Part shown: positions 9,501 through 17,670 of the stretch, one piece after another
Layout of the letters: each line of letters opens with the position of its first letter
How positions within the stretch are numbered: position 1 is the first letter of the stretch
Origin: Pedobacter sp. KBW06
Lineage (GTDB): Bacteria; Bacteroidota; Bacteroidia; Sphingobacteriales; Sphingobacteriaceae
DNA: 64,000 bases
Assembly (NCBI RefSeq): GCF_003852525.1
Contig: NZ_QAJL01000006.1
Location: 1,501 to 65,500, forward strand
Direction: 5' to 3'
Program-made: the position numbers and the translations under genes
The notes under the pieces: generated by a model
Database searches by the model: none
What the model was told of the DNA's origin: nothing
The model's input: the letters and a program-made list of their open reading frames with translations, nothing else

Positions 9501-12500
9501 CATGCTTGCTCACCAGCAACTCCATCGCCTGCTGATAGATTTCCTGATCAAAGCGAGCAAGGGCCATCTGATAGGCAAACTGGTCATGATACACACCCAG
9601 GTCCTTATTCAGGATAGATTCGAACACCATTCCCCTTTCTATATCGCTCATCGGGAATACGTCTTCCGTACTTTCCTCCGCTATTAGTCCACTGGAAATA
9701 AACTGTTTTCTGATTTCCTCAAACTCCATTCTTACCGCAATTCTCTGCTCATTTTCGAGCGTAGTTTCCAAGTAGATATCATGCCTGTTCTCAATAATAT
9801 AATTTGAAATCTTCTCAATCGTGTGATTCTTATAAACCACATCTATTGGGATAGAAACATTCAGTTTCGCCTTTAGCTTTGCCACTACCGGCAATACCTT
9901 TATAGAATCACCACCCAAATCAAAAAAGTCGTCCGTTATGCTGATTCTGCTCTTATCGATTCTCAGAATCTCCGCCCAGATGTTGAGTAACGCTTCTTCT
10001 ATCTGGTTTTTTGGTGCCACATATTCCGCTCCTGTTCCAATCTCTTCTCCTGCTATGGCCATCAGGCTTTTTTTATCAATCTTGCCGTTTCTGGTGAGTG
10101 GAATTTCGTCAGTCCTGACCAGTTTGGCCGGAATCATGTAAGCCGGCAAACGGCTTCCAAGGAATGTCCGCAGCTCGCCCAGGTCGTCATTATTTTGTCC
10201 CACAAGGTAGGCCACAAGTTCTTTAAGCCCCTGTTCATCCTCCTTTGCCAGTACCACTACATTTTCTATTCCCGGATACTGTCTCAATACGGCTTCTATT
10301 TCGCCCAGTTCTATCCGATATCCCCGAACCTTCACCTGTTCATCGATTCTTCCCAGGTATTCCAGTTCGAAATTTTCCAGCACTCGTACCTGATCTCCGG
10401 AATAATACAAACGTCCGCCGGTCGTGAATGGGTCGGTGATGAACCTTTCCTTTGTCAGTTCTTCCCGGTTCAGGTATCCTCTTCCAACTCCCGGGCCTCC
10501 CACATATAAAACGCCTGGAACACCAAGGGGTACAAAATTCATTTCTGCATCCAGGACATAACAACTGGTTACCGGAAGTGGCACTCCGATATTGCTGATC
10601 CCGGATTCCATTTCCGTCCTGCCTATTTCTTTGTACGTGACATGAACTGTCGTTTCTGTGATTCCGTACATGTTGATCAGCCGCGTATCGGGATAACGCT
10701 CGTTAAATTGTTTCAGTCTGGCTGGAGCCAACGCTTCTCCACCAAATATGACATACCGGAGCTTCAATTCACAATCCGCCCTTGACGCAACTTCCTCTAT
10801 AAGGTTATAGAAAGAGGACGGTGTTTGATTCAATACACTTACCCCTTCTTTTACCAGCAGGTCTACATAAGCAGCAGGGCTTTTGGTGACCAAAGCAGGT
10901 ACCATGATCAATTTTCCACCAAACAGCAATGCCCCATAAATTTCCCATACGGAGAAATCAAAACATGCAGAATGGAACATGGTCCAGACATCCCGATCAT
11001 CAAAATCAAACCGACTGGCCTCATTCTTCAACAGGCAAACCACGTTTCTATGTTCTATCAGCACCCCTTTCGGCCTGCCTGTTGTACCTGAGGTGTAGAT
11101 CACATAACAAAGATCTTCAGGTTTATTTACAGGAGACGGATTCTCAATGCTATATTGATCTGCTGCAGCTTCAAACGCCGCGAAGAACTTCTTATCGATC
11201 AGAACACGACAGGCACTGTCTTCAGCAATAAAATCAATGCGTTCCTGTGGATAGTCCGGATCGATTGGCACATATGCCCCTCCGCTTTTCAGAACTCCCA
11301 GCATGGCAATGATCATTTCTACAGAACGTTCCAGCATCACAGCCACCAGGTCATCAGGCCGGATCTTATAATTTACCCTCAGATAATCAGCCAGCTGATT
11401 GGATCTTTTGTTCAATTCCCTATAACTCAGCTGCTCCTCCCCAAATACCAGCGCAATATGATCTGCGTTTAGCTGCAGCTGTTCTTCGAACAGATTAACC
11501 AGGGTTTTACGCTCCGGATAGACCACATCGGTATTGTCCAGCTGCGCGATCAATTGCTTCCTGTCAGCATCAGTGAGCAAGCTATGTTCTTTTAGTCTTT
11601 GTTCAGGAAAAGTCATCACCTGATGAAACAAAGTACGCAGATCGACCATAAATTTTTCCAGGATCTTCTCTGAAAACAATCCGGGATTATAATCAATCTG
11701 ACAACTTAAAATATCCTTCGAAATATCACCGAATGACAAGATAAAATCCCTCTGACTACTTTCATCAGTAAGCAAATCAGGTCTGAAGGCAGGTTCTCTA
11801 AGATCGGTTTCGGGATCAAAAGACAAAACCAAGTTGACCTTAGCCTTTCTATCTTTATCAAGCAATGCAAAAGCAGCATCCGGATTGTTCACAATAGGAA
11901 GGAGTAATCCACACAGTCTGGTAAACAGCTGTCCGAAGGTTTCCTGCTCAGTGCTGTCGATCCGAACCGGCAAAACCATGTTTTGCCCCAGTTGTAATCC
12001 CATCACATAGTCCTCCTGTTCCGTATAACGCTCTAAGAGCACTGCTACCATTGCAGTGATGGCAATGATGCCTGAGGCTTTAGATGAGCCATACCGGCCG
12101 CTGAAAGGGCTATAGTATTCCGCATCAACTTCCCCCTTAACAGCGCTCCTGGCCATCTCTCCCCTGGCAGCATAAGACTGCCCCTGAAAAGAATGTAATT
12201 TTGTAAAGGGCCGGGAAATAGAATGGAGCCAGCGGGCCTGGCTGCTTAATGCCTGGTATTGCACTGAGGCAGCAAACAAATCTATATCTTCTATTTTATT
12301 ACCGGGAGCGCTCAGGAGCTCGCCCAGAATATGTACATAACTATCCAGCAGGAACTGACAGGCATCAGCAAAAACACCATCGCAAGCCAGGGTTAATTTA
12401 ATCCGGATCTCGTCTATGGAGTCAACAACCATCAGTTTAAGGTCAAACTGAATTTCCTGATGCTGCGTTTCTCCATCGAATTCCAATGGCAGGGATTTCA

Positions 12501-13608
12501 TCCCATCCAGGGAATCACCTTTGTCCACAACTTTCATGAAGTTAAAAAGGATTCTGATCAGCGATTCCGAATAACTCTTATCATTGAATTTCAGCTCTCT
12601 TACCAACTCATCATAAGGCAAGTCCTGGTCTGCTTTTAAATTGGCCATTAACTCATGATTCACCTGATCCAGGAAAGCCCCAAGCTCTTCTTTTTCATTC
12701 ACATCCTGATGATGGATGATCCGGTTGGCAAAAGTACCGATTACCTCTTCGTCTCTTCTTCTTTCCCTTCCGCTTGTTACATTTCCAATAGAAACCTGTT
12801 GCTGACCGCTGTACTTATGAAGCAGAATAAAATAAGCAGTCAGAAATATGGAAGAAAAGACTTTCTTATTTTTCATGGCGTAGAGCCTGGCCGCAGTGGC
12901 CAGTTCCGCAGGAAGCAACAATTCTATTTCCTTTGAAAGTGCTTTTGATCTGGTAAGATAATGTAATGCCTCAAGTTCATTAAAATTCAAGCGCATCTCA
13001 TTCATCCAGACCTGTTTTGTCTTTTTGAATTTATCCGACGACAAATACGCTGCCTGATCGGTCGAAAATTCGTGGTACTGTCTCCGTTCTTTTTCTCCGG
13101 CCGGCTGCATTACCTCAGAAGATTTGATCAGGTTGTAATACTTTATCAGATCTTTCCAGAAAATATTGATGGCAGTAGCGTCCACAATCAAATGATTAAA
13201 GACCCCAATCAGGTAATACTCCTCTTTTGAAACCAATACCTTCAGCCTGAACAAGAGGTCATGCTCCGTATCGAAAGCAGTGCTCAGTAAATCCTGAGCT
13301 TTTTCTGCTAAACGCCCATGCAAAAGCACACCGTCCACATGCTCCACATTAAACAAATTGTTGTCAACCTTAATATTGTCGTTAATTACCTGGAACAATT
13401 CTCCATCATTGCTGGTAAAGGTGGTCCTGAGTGAACTATGTAATTTCAGCACCTGATCCAATGCATCCTTCAAAACAGCAAGGTCCATTTCCCCGGCAAA
13501 TCTTTTAACACTCATGTAATTCCAGTAACTTACGGAATGAAACATAGAATGGAACCAGATGTTTCTTTGCTGAGGGCTTGCAGGTACGCTATACAATATC
13601 GTTCTCAT
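6568..13608 (-). CDS. Nonribosomal peptide synthetase, C-(half C)-A-T-C-A-T
   Basis: The 2346-residue enzyme has a complete N-terminal condensation domain (1-450; active-site motif NHLIVDA, first His replaced by Asn). A fragment resembling only the C-terminal half of a condensation domain follows (about 500-690). The first adenylation domain has YTSGTTGRPKG near 841 and its carrier has LGGDS near 1229. The second condensation domain has a canonical HHAIFDG near 1453. The second adenylation domain has TSGTTGNPKG near 1909 and the last carrier has LGGNS near 2303. The protein ends there without a thioesterase. Specificity residues of the first A domain read DFWNIGMVHK, the textbook Thr code; those of the second read DIWNIGMVFK, Thr-like with two changes and not assigned. 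As the N-terminal domain follows an acyl ligase and ACP in the operon, it probably acylates Thr with a fatty acid. ATG at 13606-13608 is 3 bp past the upstream stop. Confidence 0.95.
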   Translation of the reverse strand: MRTILYSVPASPQQRNIWFHSMFHSVSYWNYMSVKRFAGEMDLAVLKDALDQVLKLHSSLRTTFTSNDGELFQVINDNIKVDNNLFNVEHVDGVLLHGRLAEKAQDLLSTAFDTEHDLLFRLKVLVSKEEYYLIGVFNHLIVDATAINIFWKDLIKYYNLIKSSEVMQPAGEKERRQYHEFSTDQAAYLSSDKFKKTKQVWMNEMRLNFNELEALHYLTRSKALSKEIELLLPAELATAARLYAMKNKKVFSSIFLTAYFILLHKYSGQQQVSIGNVTSGRERRRDEEVIGTFANRIIHHQDVNEKEELGAFLDQVNHELMANLKADQDLPYDELVRELKFNDKSYSESLIRILFNFMKVVDKGDSLDGMKSLPLEFDGETQHQEIQFDLKLMVVDSIDEIRIKLTLACDGVFADACQFLLDSYVHILGELLSAPGNKIEDIDLFAASVQYQALSSQARWLHSISRPFTKLHSFQGQSYAARGEMARSAVKGEVDAEYYSPFSGRYGSSKASGIIAITAMVAVLLERYTEQEDYVMGLQLGQNMVLPVRIDSTEQETFGQLFTRLCGLLLPIVNNPDAAFALLDKDRKAKVNLVLSFDPETDLREPAFRPDLLTDESSQRDFILSFGDISKDILSCQIDYNPGLFSEKILEKFMVDLRTLFHQVMTFPEQRLKEHSLLTDADRKQLIAQLDNTDVVYPERKTLVNLFEEQLQLNADHIALVFGEEQLSYRELNKRSNQLADYLRVNYKIRPDDLVAVMLERSVEMIIAMLGVLKSGGAYVPIDPDYPQERIDFIAEDSACRVLIDKKFFAAFEAAADQYSIENPSPVNKPEDLCYVIYTSGTTGRPKGVLIEHRNVVCLLKNEASRFDFDDRDVWTMFHSACFDFSVWEIYGALLFGGKLIMVPALVTKSPAAYVDLLVKEGVSVLNQTPSSFYNLIEEVASRADCELKLRYVIFGGEALAPARLKQFNERYPDTRLINMYGITETTVHVTYKEIGRTEMESGISNIGVPLPVTSCYVLDAEMNFVPLGVPGVLYVGGPGVGRGYLNREELTKERFITDPFTTGGRLYYSGDQVRVLENFELEYLGRIDEQVKVRGYRIELGEIEAVLRQYPGIENVVVLAKEDEQGLKELVAYLVGQNNDDLGELRTFLGSRLPAYMIPAKLVRTDEIPLTRNGKIDKKSLMAIAGEEIGTGAEYVAPKNQIEEALLNIWAEILRIDKSRISITDDFFDLGGDSIKVLPVVAKLKAKLNVSIPIDVVYKNHTIEKISNYIIENRHDIYLETTLENEQRIAVRMEFEEIRKQFISSGLIAEESTEDVFPMSDIERGMVFESILNKDLGVYHDQFAYQMALARFDQEIYQQAMELLVSKHAILRTSFNLDTPFGDVQIVEKEVEVKVDFEELSAVPEEEHPQLVSAYMELELGTYFDISTAPLWRMKVFQVSETEIILVWQFHHAIFDGWSNSLFIAELKKVYEELLINNAYRPAKLSSDYKEFVIDQLLVRRNEKVKSFWLKKLDKWERLDLFTWKETDDEYSASFGSEYLSLLKKKATQLGASVKEISLTAYLYTLGLLSQSDDLLIGLITNNRHNAADSDKILGCFLNSVPFRMEMGRVLNFEELLKAVQTRLSELKYNEKLSVSEIADLHKSSRRTENPFFDVIFNFVDFYAGYQQEAGAVKTGRTIDHLASRERTNTWLDLTVNTTGGALSLTVVLKKELKCGFSAERVVRLCKQTLDFLLYAPEAPIKECQFITESDLAQLTRNMDTTAVAYPEDKTLVDLFEAQVLLSPDEIAVAIGKEQLSYRELNARANQLANYLRTNYDIVPDDLVSIRLGRSIEIIISMLAVMKSGGAYVPIDPDYPEDRIAFIVADSKCRVMIDDEALLKFAAEADQYSSDNLPKLNGPDDLCYVIYTSGTTGNPKGALIEHRNVVCLLKNDAFFYDINPGDAWTLFHSCCFDISVWEIYGALLWGATLVVVPAMVAKNPSSFVDLLIEESVTVLNQTPSSFYNIIAEIESRDDCDLKLRYVICGGESLAAGKLKGFSKRYPDARLINMYGITETSVFSTYKEIGAEEMESDVSNIGKSIPLTSCYILDKEMNRTPIGIPGVLYIGGPGVGRGYLNREDLTKVRFMDNPFRKGERLYDSGDRVRVLDNFELEYLGRVDEQVKIRGYRIEPGEIEAVLRQYPGIEKVAVLAKAGKDHELELVAYIFGQYDADLGTLRKFLRERLPAYMVPAAFVKVDEIPLTKNGKVDKKALLAIEGEELGTAEAYIAPRNEIEERLVDIWSEVLGIKADKISVTDDFFDLGGNSFKALKVYSQSKLSSGPGVIYRNSTIEKYARLFEEEPVAKIV

Positions 13609-13611
13609 ATT

Positions 13612-14802
13612 TTAGGTATGATTCAGTTTTAATTCTTTATCCAAATAGGTGCTGATCAGTTTGATTGTCTTATCGGTTACCTGCATAGCAGACATTTCAT
13701 CTGAGAGCGCAGTGATCTTTTCCTTGTACGACGGATCATTCATCAGCTGTAAAATGCGTTCAGATAAATTGGGCATTGTAAGTGCGGATCTATCCAGGTG
13801 AACTCCCAGTCCAAGATCTGCGATTCGCTCTGCCGTAATCTTTTGCTCTGTTGTTTGGGGTATCACGATCATCGGTGTTTTCGCGGCCACAGCTTCACTG
13901 ACGCTGGCCATTCCGCCGCTGGTCACAAACACTGCAGCTTCCAGTAGTGTAGCATTCTGATCAACAGATTCCGCCAGCGTAATCTCATTTCCCACCGGAT
14001 CCAGACTTTCCTTTTTCAGCGATTTTCCCAGAGATATTATGCCTTCCAGCTGAAGGGAACTTATGGCCTGGATACAGATATTATAAAACGCAGTATCAAC
14101 GTTCAAAATCGTACCTAATGATACATATACCAGCTTTCTTTCCGAAGTCTTGGCCGGGAGAATTGTAGGAAATCCAATAAATTTATAGCTCTCATCCAGG
14201 AGGTTGATATCCGGCTGAAATTCTTCAGGGATGAGTACCAGGTTCAGATTTCCGCTATTGATATAGGCATCCCAGATGTCCACCCGTTCGGTGATATTCA
14301 ATCTCTTATAAAGTTGTTTTGCCTTCGACAGGAAATTAAAAGCCTGATCAACTTTCTCTGTCCCGGCACCTGTTGCCGTTCTGAATTTCCTGAAATAAGG
14401 AATCATGATCCGTTGATCCATCACAAAGGTAGTCGAACACATAATTGCCGGCAGTTTAAAATACCTGGCGATCAGCTTGGCCCAAATTGACAGGTGCGGA
14501 TAAATGATAAAGTCCGGTTGCTCCCGTTCCACTTCAGCAATCAGGAAATCCATTAAATGAATGGTCGTATCCATCAAAACCTCCGTCAAACGGTAATAGG
14601 AAGAGTCGCTGTGGATCCAGGGGCTGTCGTAACCGGAATCAAATGCCGGATAGGTTTTGAACTTAAAAGAATTATTTCCTTTAAGTGCATGGTTATTATA
14701 CCAGATGATCTCGTAACCATTGTTTGCCAGTCCGTTCATCACAGGCACTAATGAACTATTGATACTTTCGGACGGGAGACTTAAAAATAAACCCTTCCAC
14801 AT
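13612..14802 (-). CDS. Glycosyltransferase family 1 (UGT/MGT-like)
   Basis: The 396-residue protein has a GT-B fold. The C-terminal lobe keeps the donor-site run VFVTSGGMASVSEAVAAKTPMI near residue 294 and PQTTEQKITAERI, as in macrolide and antibiotic glycosyltransferases, though Ser replaces the usual His of the HGG motif. The N-terminal lobe (LSLPSESINSSLVPVMNGLANNGYEIIW) fits the acceptor side. It is packed between the ACP gene (2-bp gap) and the NRPS gene (3-bp gap), so it belongs to the lipopeptide pathway. It could glycosylate the Thr hydroxyl or a hydroxylated lipid tail. That choice is speculation; the family is secure. Confidence 0.85.
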   Translation of the reverse strand: MWKGLFLSLPSESINSSLVPVMNGLANNGYEIIWYNNHALKGNNSFKFKTYPAFDSGYDSPWIHSDSSYYRLTEVLMDTTIHLMDFLIAEVEREQPDFIIYPHLSIWAKLIARYFKLPAIMCSTTFVMDQRIMIPYFRKFRTATGAGTEKVDQAFNFLSKAKQLYKRLNITERVDIWDAYINSGNLNLVLIPEEFQPDINLLDESYKFIGFPTILPAKTSERKLVYVSLGTILNVDTAFYNICIQAISSLQLEGIISLGKSLKKESLDPVGNEITLAESVDQNATLLEAAVFVTSGGMASVSEAVAAKTPMIVIPQTTEQKITAERIADLGLGVHLDRSALTMPNLSERILQLMNDPSYKEKITALSDEMSAMQVTDKTIKLISTYLDKELKLNHT

Positions 14803-14804
14803 GG

Positions 14805-15086
14805 TCAGACTTTTCTTGCGCTGATGTATTCGGCCAGGCTTTTAAGATTCGAAAATACGGAGGTATTGATGTCGTCCCCATCAAAGCTGAGCTCAAATTT
14901 TTCTTCAACTGCAACGATAAAGGAAACTACGTTTATCGAATCCAAACCAATTCCATCCTCATATAAAGAAGCGTTTTCATCTATATCATCAGCTGAAACG
15001 TCCGTTTCAAGGTTTTCCGCGGCAATCATTTTCAAGGTTGACATTACCTCGTCAGTTTTCTGTTCTAATACTGTTTTGTCTATCAT
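14805..15086 (-). CDS. Acyl carrier protein
   Basis: The 93-residue acidic protein has the phosphopantetheine attachment motif GLDSINVV, with Ser as the prosthetic-group site, followed by the typical helix SFIVAVEEKFELSF. It would carry the fatty acyl group loaded by the ligase encoded just upstream and present it to the first condensation domain of the NRPS. The chosen ATG at 15084-15086 overlaps the ligase gene by 35 bp. A second ATG at 15042-15044 would remove the overlap and still leave a full ACP fold, so the true start is uncertain. Confidence 0.9.
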   Translation of the reverse strand: MIDKTVLEQKTDEVMSTLKMIAAENLETDVSADDIDENASLYEDGIGLDSINVVSFIVAVEEKFELSFDGDDINTSVFSNLKSLAEYISARKV

Positions 15087-16458
15087 GTGAAATTCTTTTT
15101 AATGATAATCGATCCGGCTTACCATTCCCCAAAAGTGGAAGTTGCTCGAGCAGGAAGAACTGCTCAGGTACCAGATGCCGCTCCATGGATTGCAGGCAAA
15201 TCCGTTTAATGCGATCAGCATCAATAATATCCTGATCTGTCACTTTACAAAATACAGTCAGGCTCTTACCCAACACATTCTCAGCTTCATCAATTACTAC
15301 AATCACTTGTTCCACTTCTTCAACCAACCCCTCAATAGCAGACTCAATTTCTTTCACAGAAGTAAGAAACCCAGACCTGTTCACAAATTGATCTACCCTG
15401 TCCAAAACACTAAATTTATTTTGTGGATGTATTTGTCCCATATCCTTGGTACGATACCACGAATCTCTCTCATATATGGTCACATTTCTTCCCGAGCTAT
15501 CTATGTAGCCATCGAAACCAGCATCCTGCTTACATAAAAGCTCTCCTTTAGTCCCATTCTCCACCATAATCTCAACGTTTTCTATCGCTTGCATAGACCC
15601 GTCCATTCGCTCTTCTATGGTCCCGTTTACCGGGCTTGTTGCAATGGTGCCCAGTTCAGTGCAACCATATAAATTGATCATTTTCGCGACATTTCTTTCA
15701 AATTCCAGATACAGGTCCTGGCCTAATTTGTCGCCGGCACATATAAATAAGGGTTTAAAAGGAAGATTTTTGTTCAGCTTAATCAGCATTTTCCCTATCG
15801 TTGGAACGATCAGTGCCAAATCGGGTTTGAAAGACTTTATGGCCTCGTTGATGTTAACCACATTGCTGTTTCCAAGCAGGTATATTGATGATCCTGCTAT
15901 TATTGCCGGTAAAAAACCTACACCCAACCCAAACATATGGTTGATCGGCACCGGAACCAAAATTCTGGTTTCCGGCCCCATGGAGAAGGTATTTGCTACT
16001 TTACCTGCATTCAGCATCATTGCCGGGAGCTGATATTTAACAAATTTTGGACTGCCCGTTGTGCCGGACGACTTAAGTATTACGATTCCATGATCAGGAA
16101 TCAGCACCTGAGCATTTACCTCATCATGGTGATCGGACACCTCGATGGCGTCCGGAATTTCATCCTGGAAAGTTGAACCGGAAAAGCGTATGACTTTATC
16201 GCAGAAACCCGGCACTTCCTTTTCAGTTTCCTTCCCAATGAAAAAATTAATATTTCTGGAAATGAAGTACAGGAAAAGTACAGCACTATTGATGCTATTA
16301 CTCACCGGAAAAAAATAGCATTGGACCTTTTTCGGAAGAACCTTGTCCAATGACTCAAAAATGTTTAGGATTTGCTCAGCAGAAACAGCAGTTTTACTGT
16401 CTCTACACACCCAGTCTTTTCCCAGGTGGTTGATTATTTCTCTAGCTGAATGGCTCAT
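15052..16458 (-). CDS. Acyl-AMP ligase / AMP-dependent acyl-ACP synthetase (lipoinitiation)
   Basis: The 468-residue protein belongs to the ANL superfamily. It has the phosphate-binding loop LKSSGTTGSPKFVKY, the motif NLYGCTELGTI, the segment WYRTKDMG, the hinge region DRVDQFVNRSGF and a C-terminal LLGNGKPDRLSL where Lys is the catalytic residue. It should activate a carboxylic acid, probably a fatty acid, as adenylate and pass it to the adjacent ACP. It is shorter than typical long-chain fatty acyl-AMP ligases (about 550-580 residues), so a medium-chain or aryl acid remains possible. It is the first gene of the minus-strand operon and its promoter must lie in 16459-16885. Confidence 0.85.
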   Translation of the reverse strand: MSHSAREIINHLGKDWVCRDSKTAVSAEQILNIFESLDKVLPKKVQCYFFPVSNSINSAVLFLYFISRNINFFIGKETEKEVPGFCDKVIRFSGSTFQDEIPDAIEVSDHHDEVNAQVLIPDHGIVILKSSGTTGSPKFVKYQLPAMMLNAGKVANTFSMGPETRILVPVPINHMFGLGVGFLPAIIAGSSIYLLGNSNVVNINEAIKSFKPDLALIVPTIGKMLIKLNKNLPFKPLFICAGDKLGQDLYLEFERNVAKMINLYGCTELGTIATSPVNGTIEERMDGSMQAIENVEIMVENGTKGELLCKQDAGFDGYIDSSGRNVTIYERDSWYRTKDMGQIHPQNKFSVLDRVDQFVNRSGFLTSVKEIESAIEGLVEEVEQVIVVIDEAENVLGKSLTVFCKVTDQDIIDADRIKRICLQSMERHLVPEQFFLLEQLPLLGNGKPDRLSLKRISHDRQNSIRTEN

Positions 16459-16885
16459 AAGCGGGCTAAGGACTTTTCATTATTGAAAGCAATACGCAAT
16501 TTGTCTATATGGCAATAACATTATTGATTTCTGAGCGATAATACCCGGAAACCGGCTCACCAATTTAGCATTTTTTTTGTCTTCTAATATATTTTATTTT
16601 TTATTTGATAATAAATATTAAATATTGTGATTATGTAACATAACCTGCGCTAAGGCTACTAGAACGTTAAAAAATACTATAAGCATAGATTTTCATAACA
16701 TAAGAATAATATAAAGTTCAAAATTCTCCTTACTGAAATATTTATTTTGTAAAACGCTATACTTCGCAGGTTCCACATAAGAAAGCACTGCTTTAGAATT
16801 AAGCTATCTTAAATTAACTTTACAAAAACAAGATGAGAAATTTGCGAAAGTAGCAAATGCGGTTTTCATAGCCCCTGACAAACTT
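16459..16885. other. AT-rich intergenic region between the lipopeptide operon and the grasp-with-spasm operon
   Basis: No convincing coding sequence is seen in these 427 bp on either strand. Both flanking genes point leftward, so it should contain the 3' end of the grasp-with-spasm operon and the promoter of the lipopeptide operon. No clear TTG-N20-TAnnTTTG promoter could be fixed by eye. A short dyad (ATTTGC, 7-nt loop, GCAAAT, 16840-16858) lacks a T tract and is not called as a terminator. Confidence 0.6.
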
Positions 16886-17656
16886 TTATATGTTACCTTT
16901 TGCGGAAAAGAAAGAAACAACCTCTTGTTGAGTCAAGAGGTTTTTAATATAAAGCTTAACCTCTTTAGATGGCAGTATGGTTGATTTTAACTGCATAGAT
17001 CTTAGAGACCCGTCTTTTTGAGGTGCAATCAGGACTACCCTCCCCAAATTCAAATCAAAAAGACGAAAGTTTACAACCGCATAGTTATTTCTGTCTGCTG
17101 TAAGAAATGAAATAAAATCAATTTTATTATTTTTAGTTTTAATGCTTCCCTGCCCGATATAATCCGGGTAATTTCTTGAACTAACACTCGACTCCATGTG
17201 TGCATAACCATCTTCAGCTATATAATCCGTCAGGGCAACAACAAGAAAGAAAACTTCATTTGGATTTACCCCAAGATAGTCTTGATTAATAAAAGACTTA
17301 TTGACGTAAAACCCATTGTAAACAATCTTTTTGTCGTTCAAACTAATCCCGGAATAATTTGCGACAGTACCATTTCCCACAAAGGCAGAATCTCCGATAA
17401 GACTGTATTTTGGTCCCGGGAAAATCCCCTCCACCATAGGTTTACCTGAAAACTCTATGTCCTTTAAGTCAATTTCAAAATTACGTTTAGACCAGGTTGT
17501 CGAATCTTCTCTATTCTTCAGGTGTTGCATCTTTTTACTCAAATCCCACCTGAACCTATTTTTCTTTTGTTTCTGAGCATTTGCAGACATAGATAATAAG
17601 ACCAATGGTGAAACTAAAAAAACACATAAAATTATTTTGCGAAAAGTGAATGCCAT
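16886..17656 (-). CDS. Secreted protein of unknown function, end of the grasp-with-spasm operon
   Basis: The 256-residue protein starts with a classical signal peptide (basic MAFTFRK, hydrophobic core, SANAQ cleavage site), so it should reach the periplasm. The rest is beta-rich and has no motif that I recognise. An in-frame TTG at 17674 would overlap the upstream stop and add six residues before the basic region; the ATG at 17654-17656 gives the better signal peptide and is preferred. It lies only 14 bp after the SPASM gene, so it is probably co-transcribed with the peptide maturases. A role in handling the exported peptide is inference. Confidence 0.75.
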   Translation of the reverse strand: MAFTFRKIILCVFLVSPLVLLSMSANAQKQKKNRFRWDLSKKMQHLKNREDSTTWSKRNFEIDLKDIEFSGKPMVEGIFPGPKYSLIGDSAFVGNGTVANYSGISLNDKKIVYNGFYVNKSFINQDYLGVNPNEVFFLVVALTDYIAEDGYAHMESSVSSRNYPDYIGQGSIKTKNNKIDFISFLTADRNNYAVVNFRLFDLNLGRVVLIAPQKDGSLRSMQLKSTILPSKEVKLYIKNLLTQQEVVSFFSAKGNI

Positions 17657-17670
17657 CCTATTCAAATAAA

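Noticed and set aside
16840..16858. Dyad ATTTGC-7-GCAAAT as terminator of the grasp-with-spasm operon
   Set aside because: The stem is only 6 bp and no T tract follows on the minus strand.
16886..17656. GLPGLI-family protein
   Set aside because: Such proteins can lie near peptide loci in this phylum, but neither the GLPGLI motif nor its surroundings are found here.
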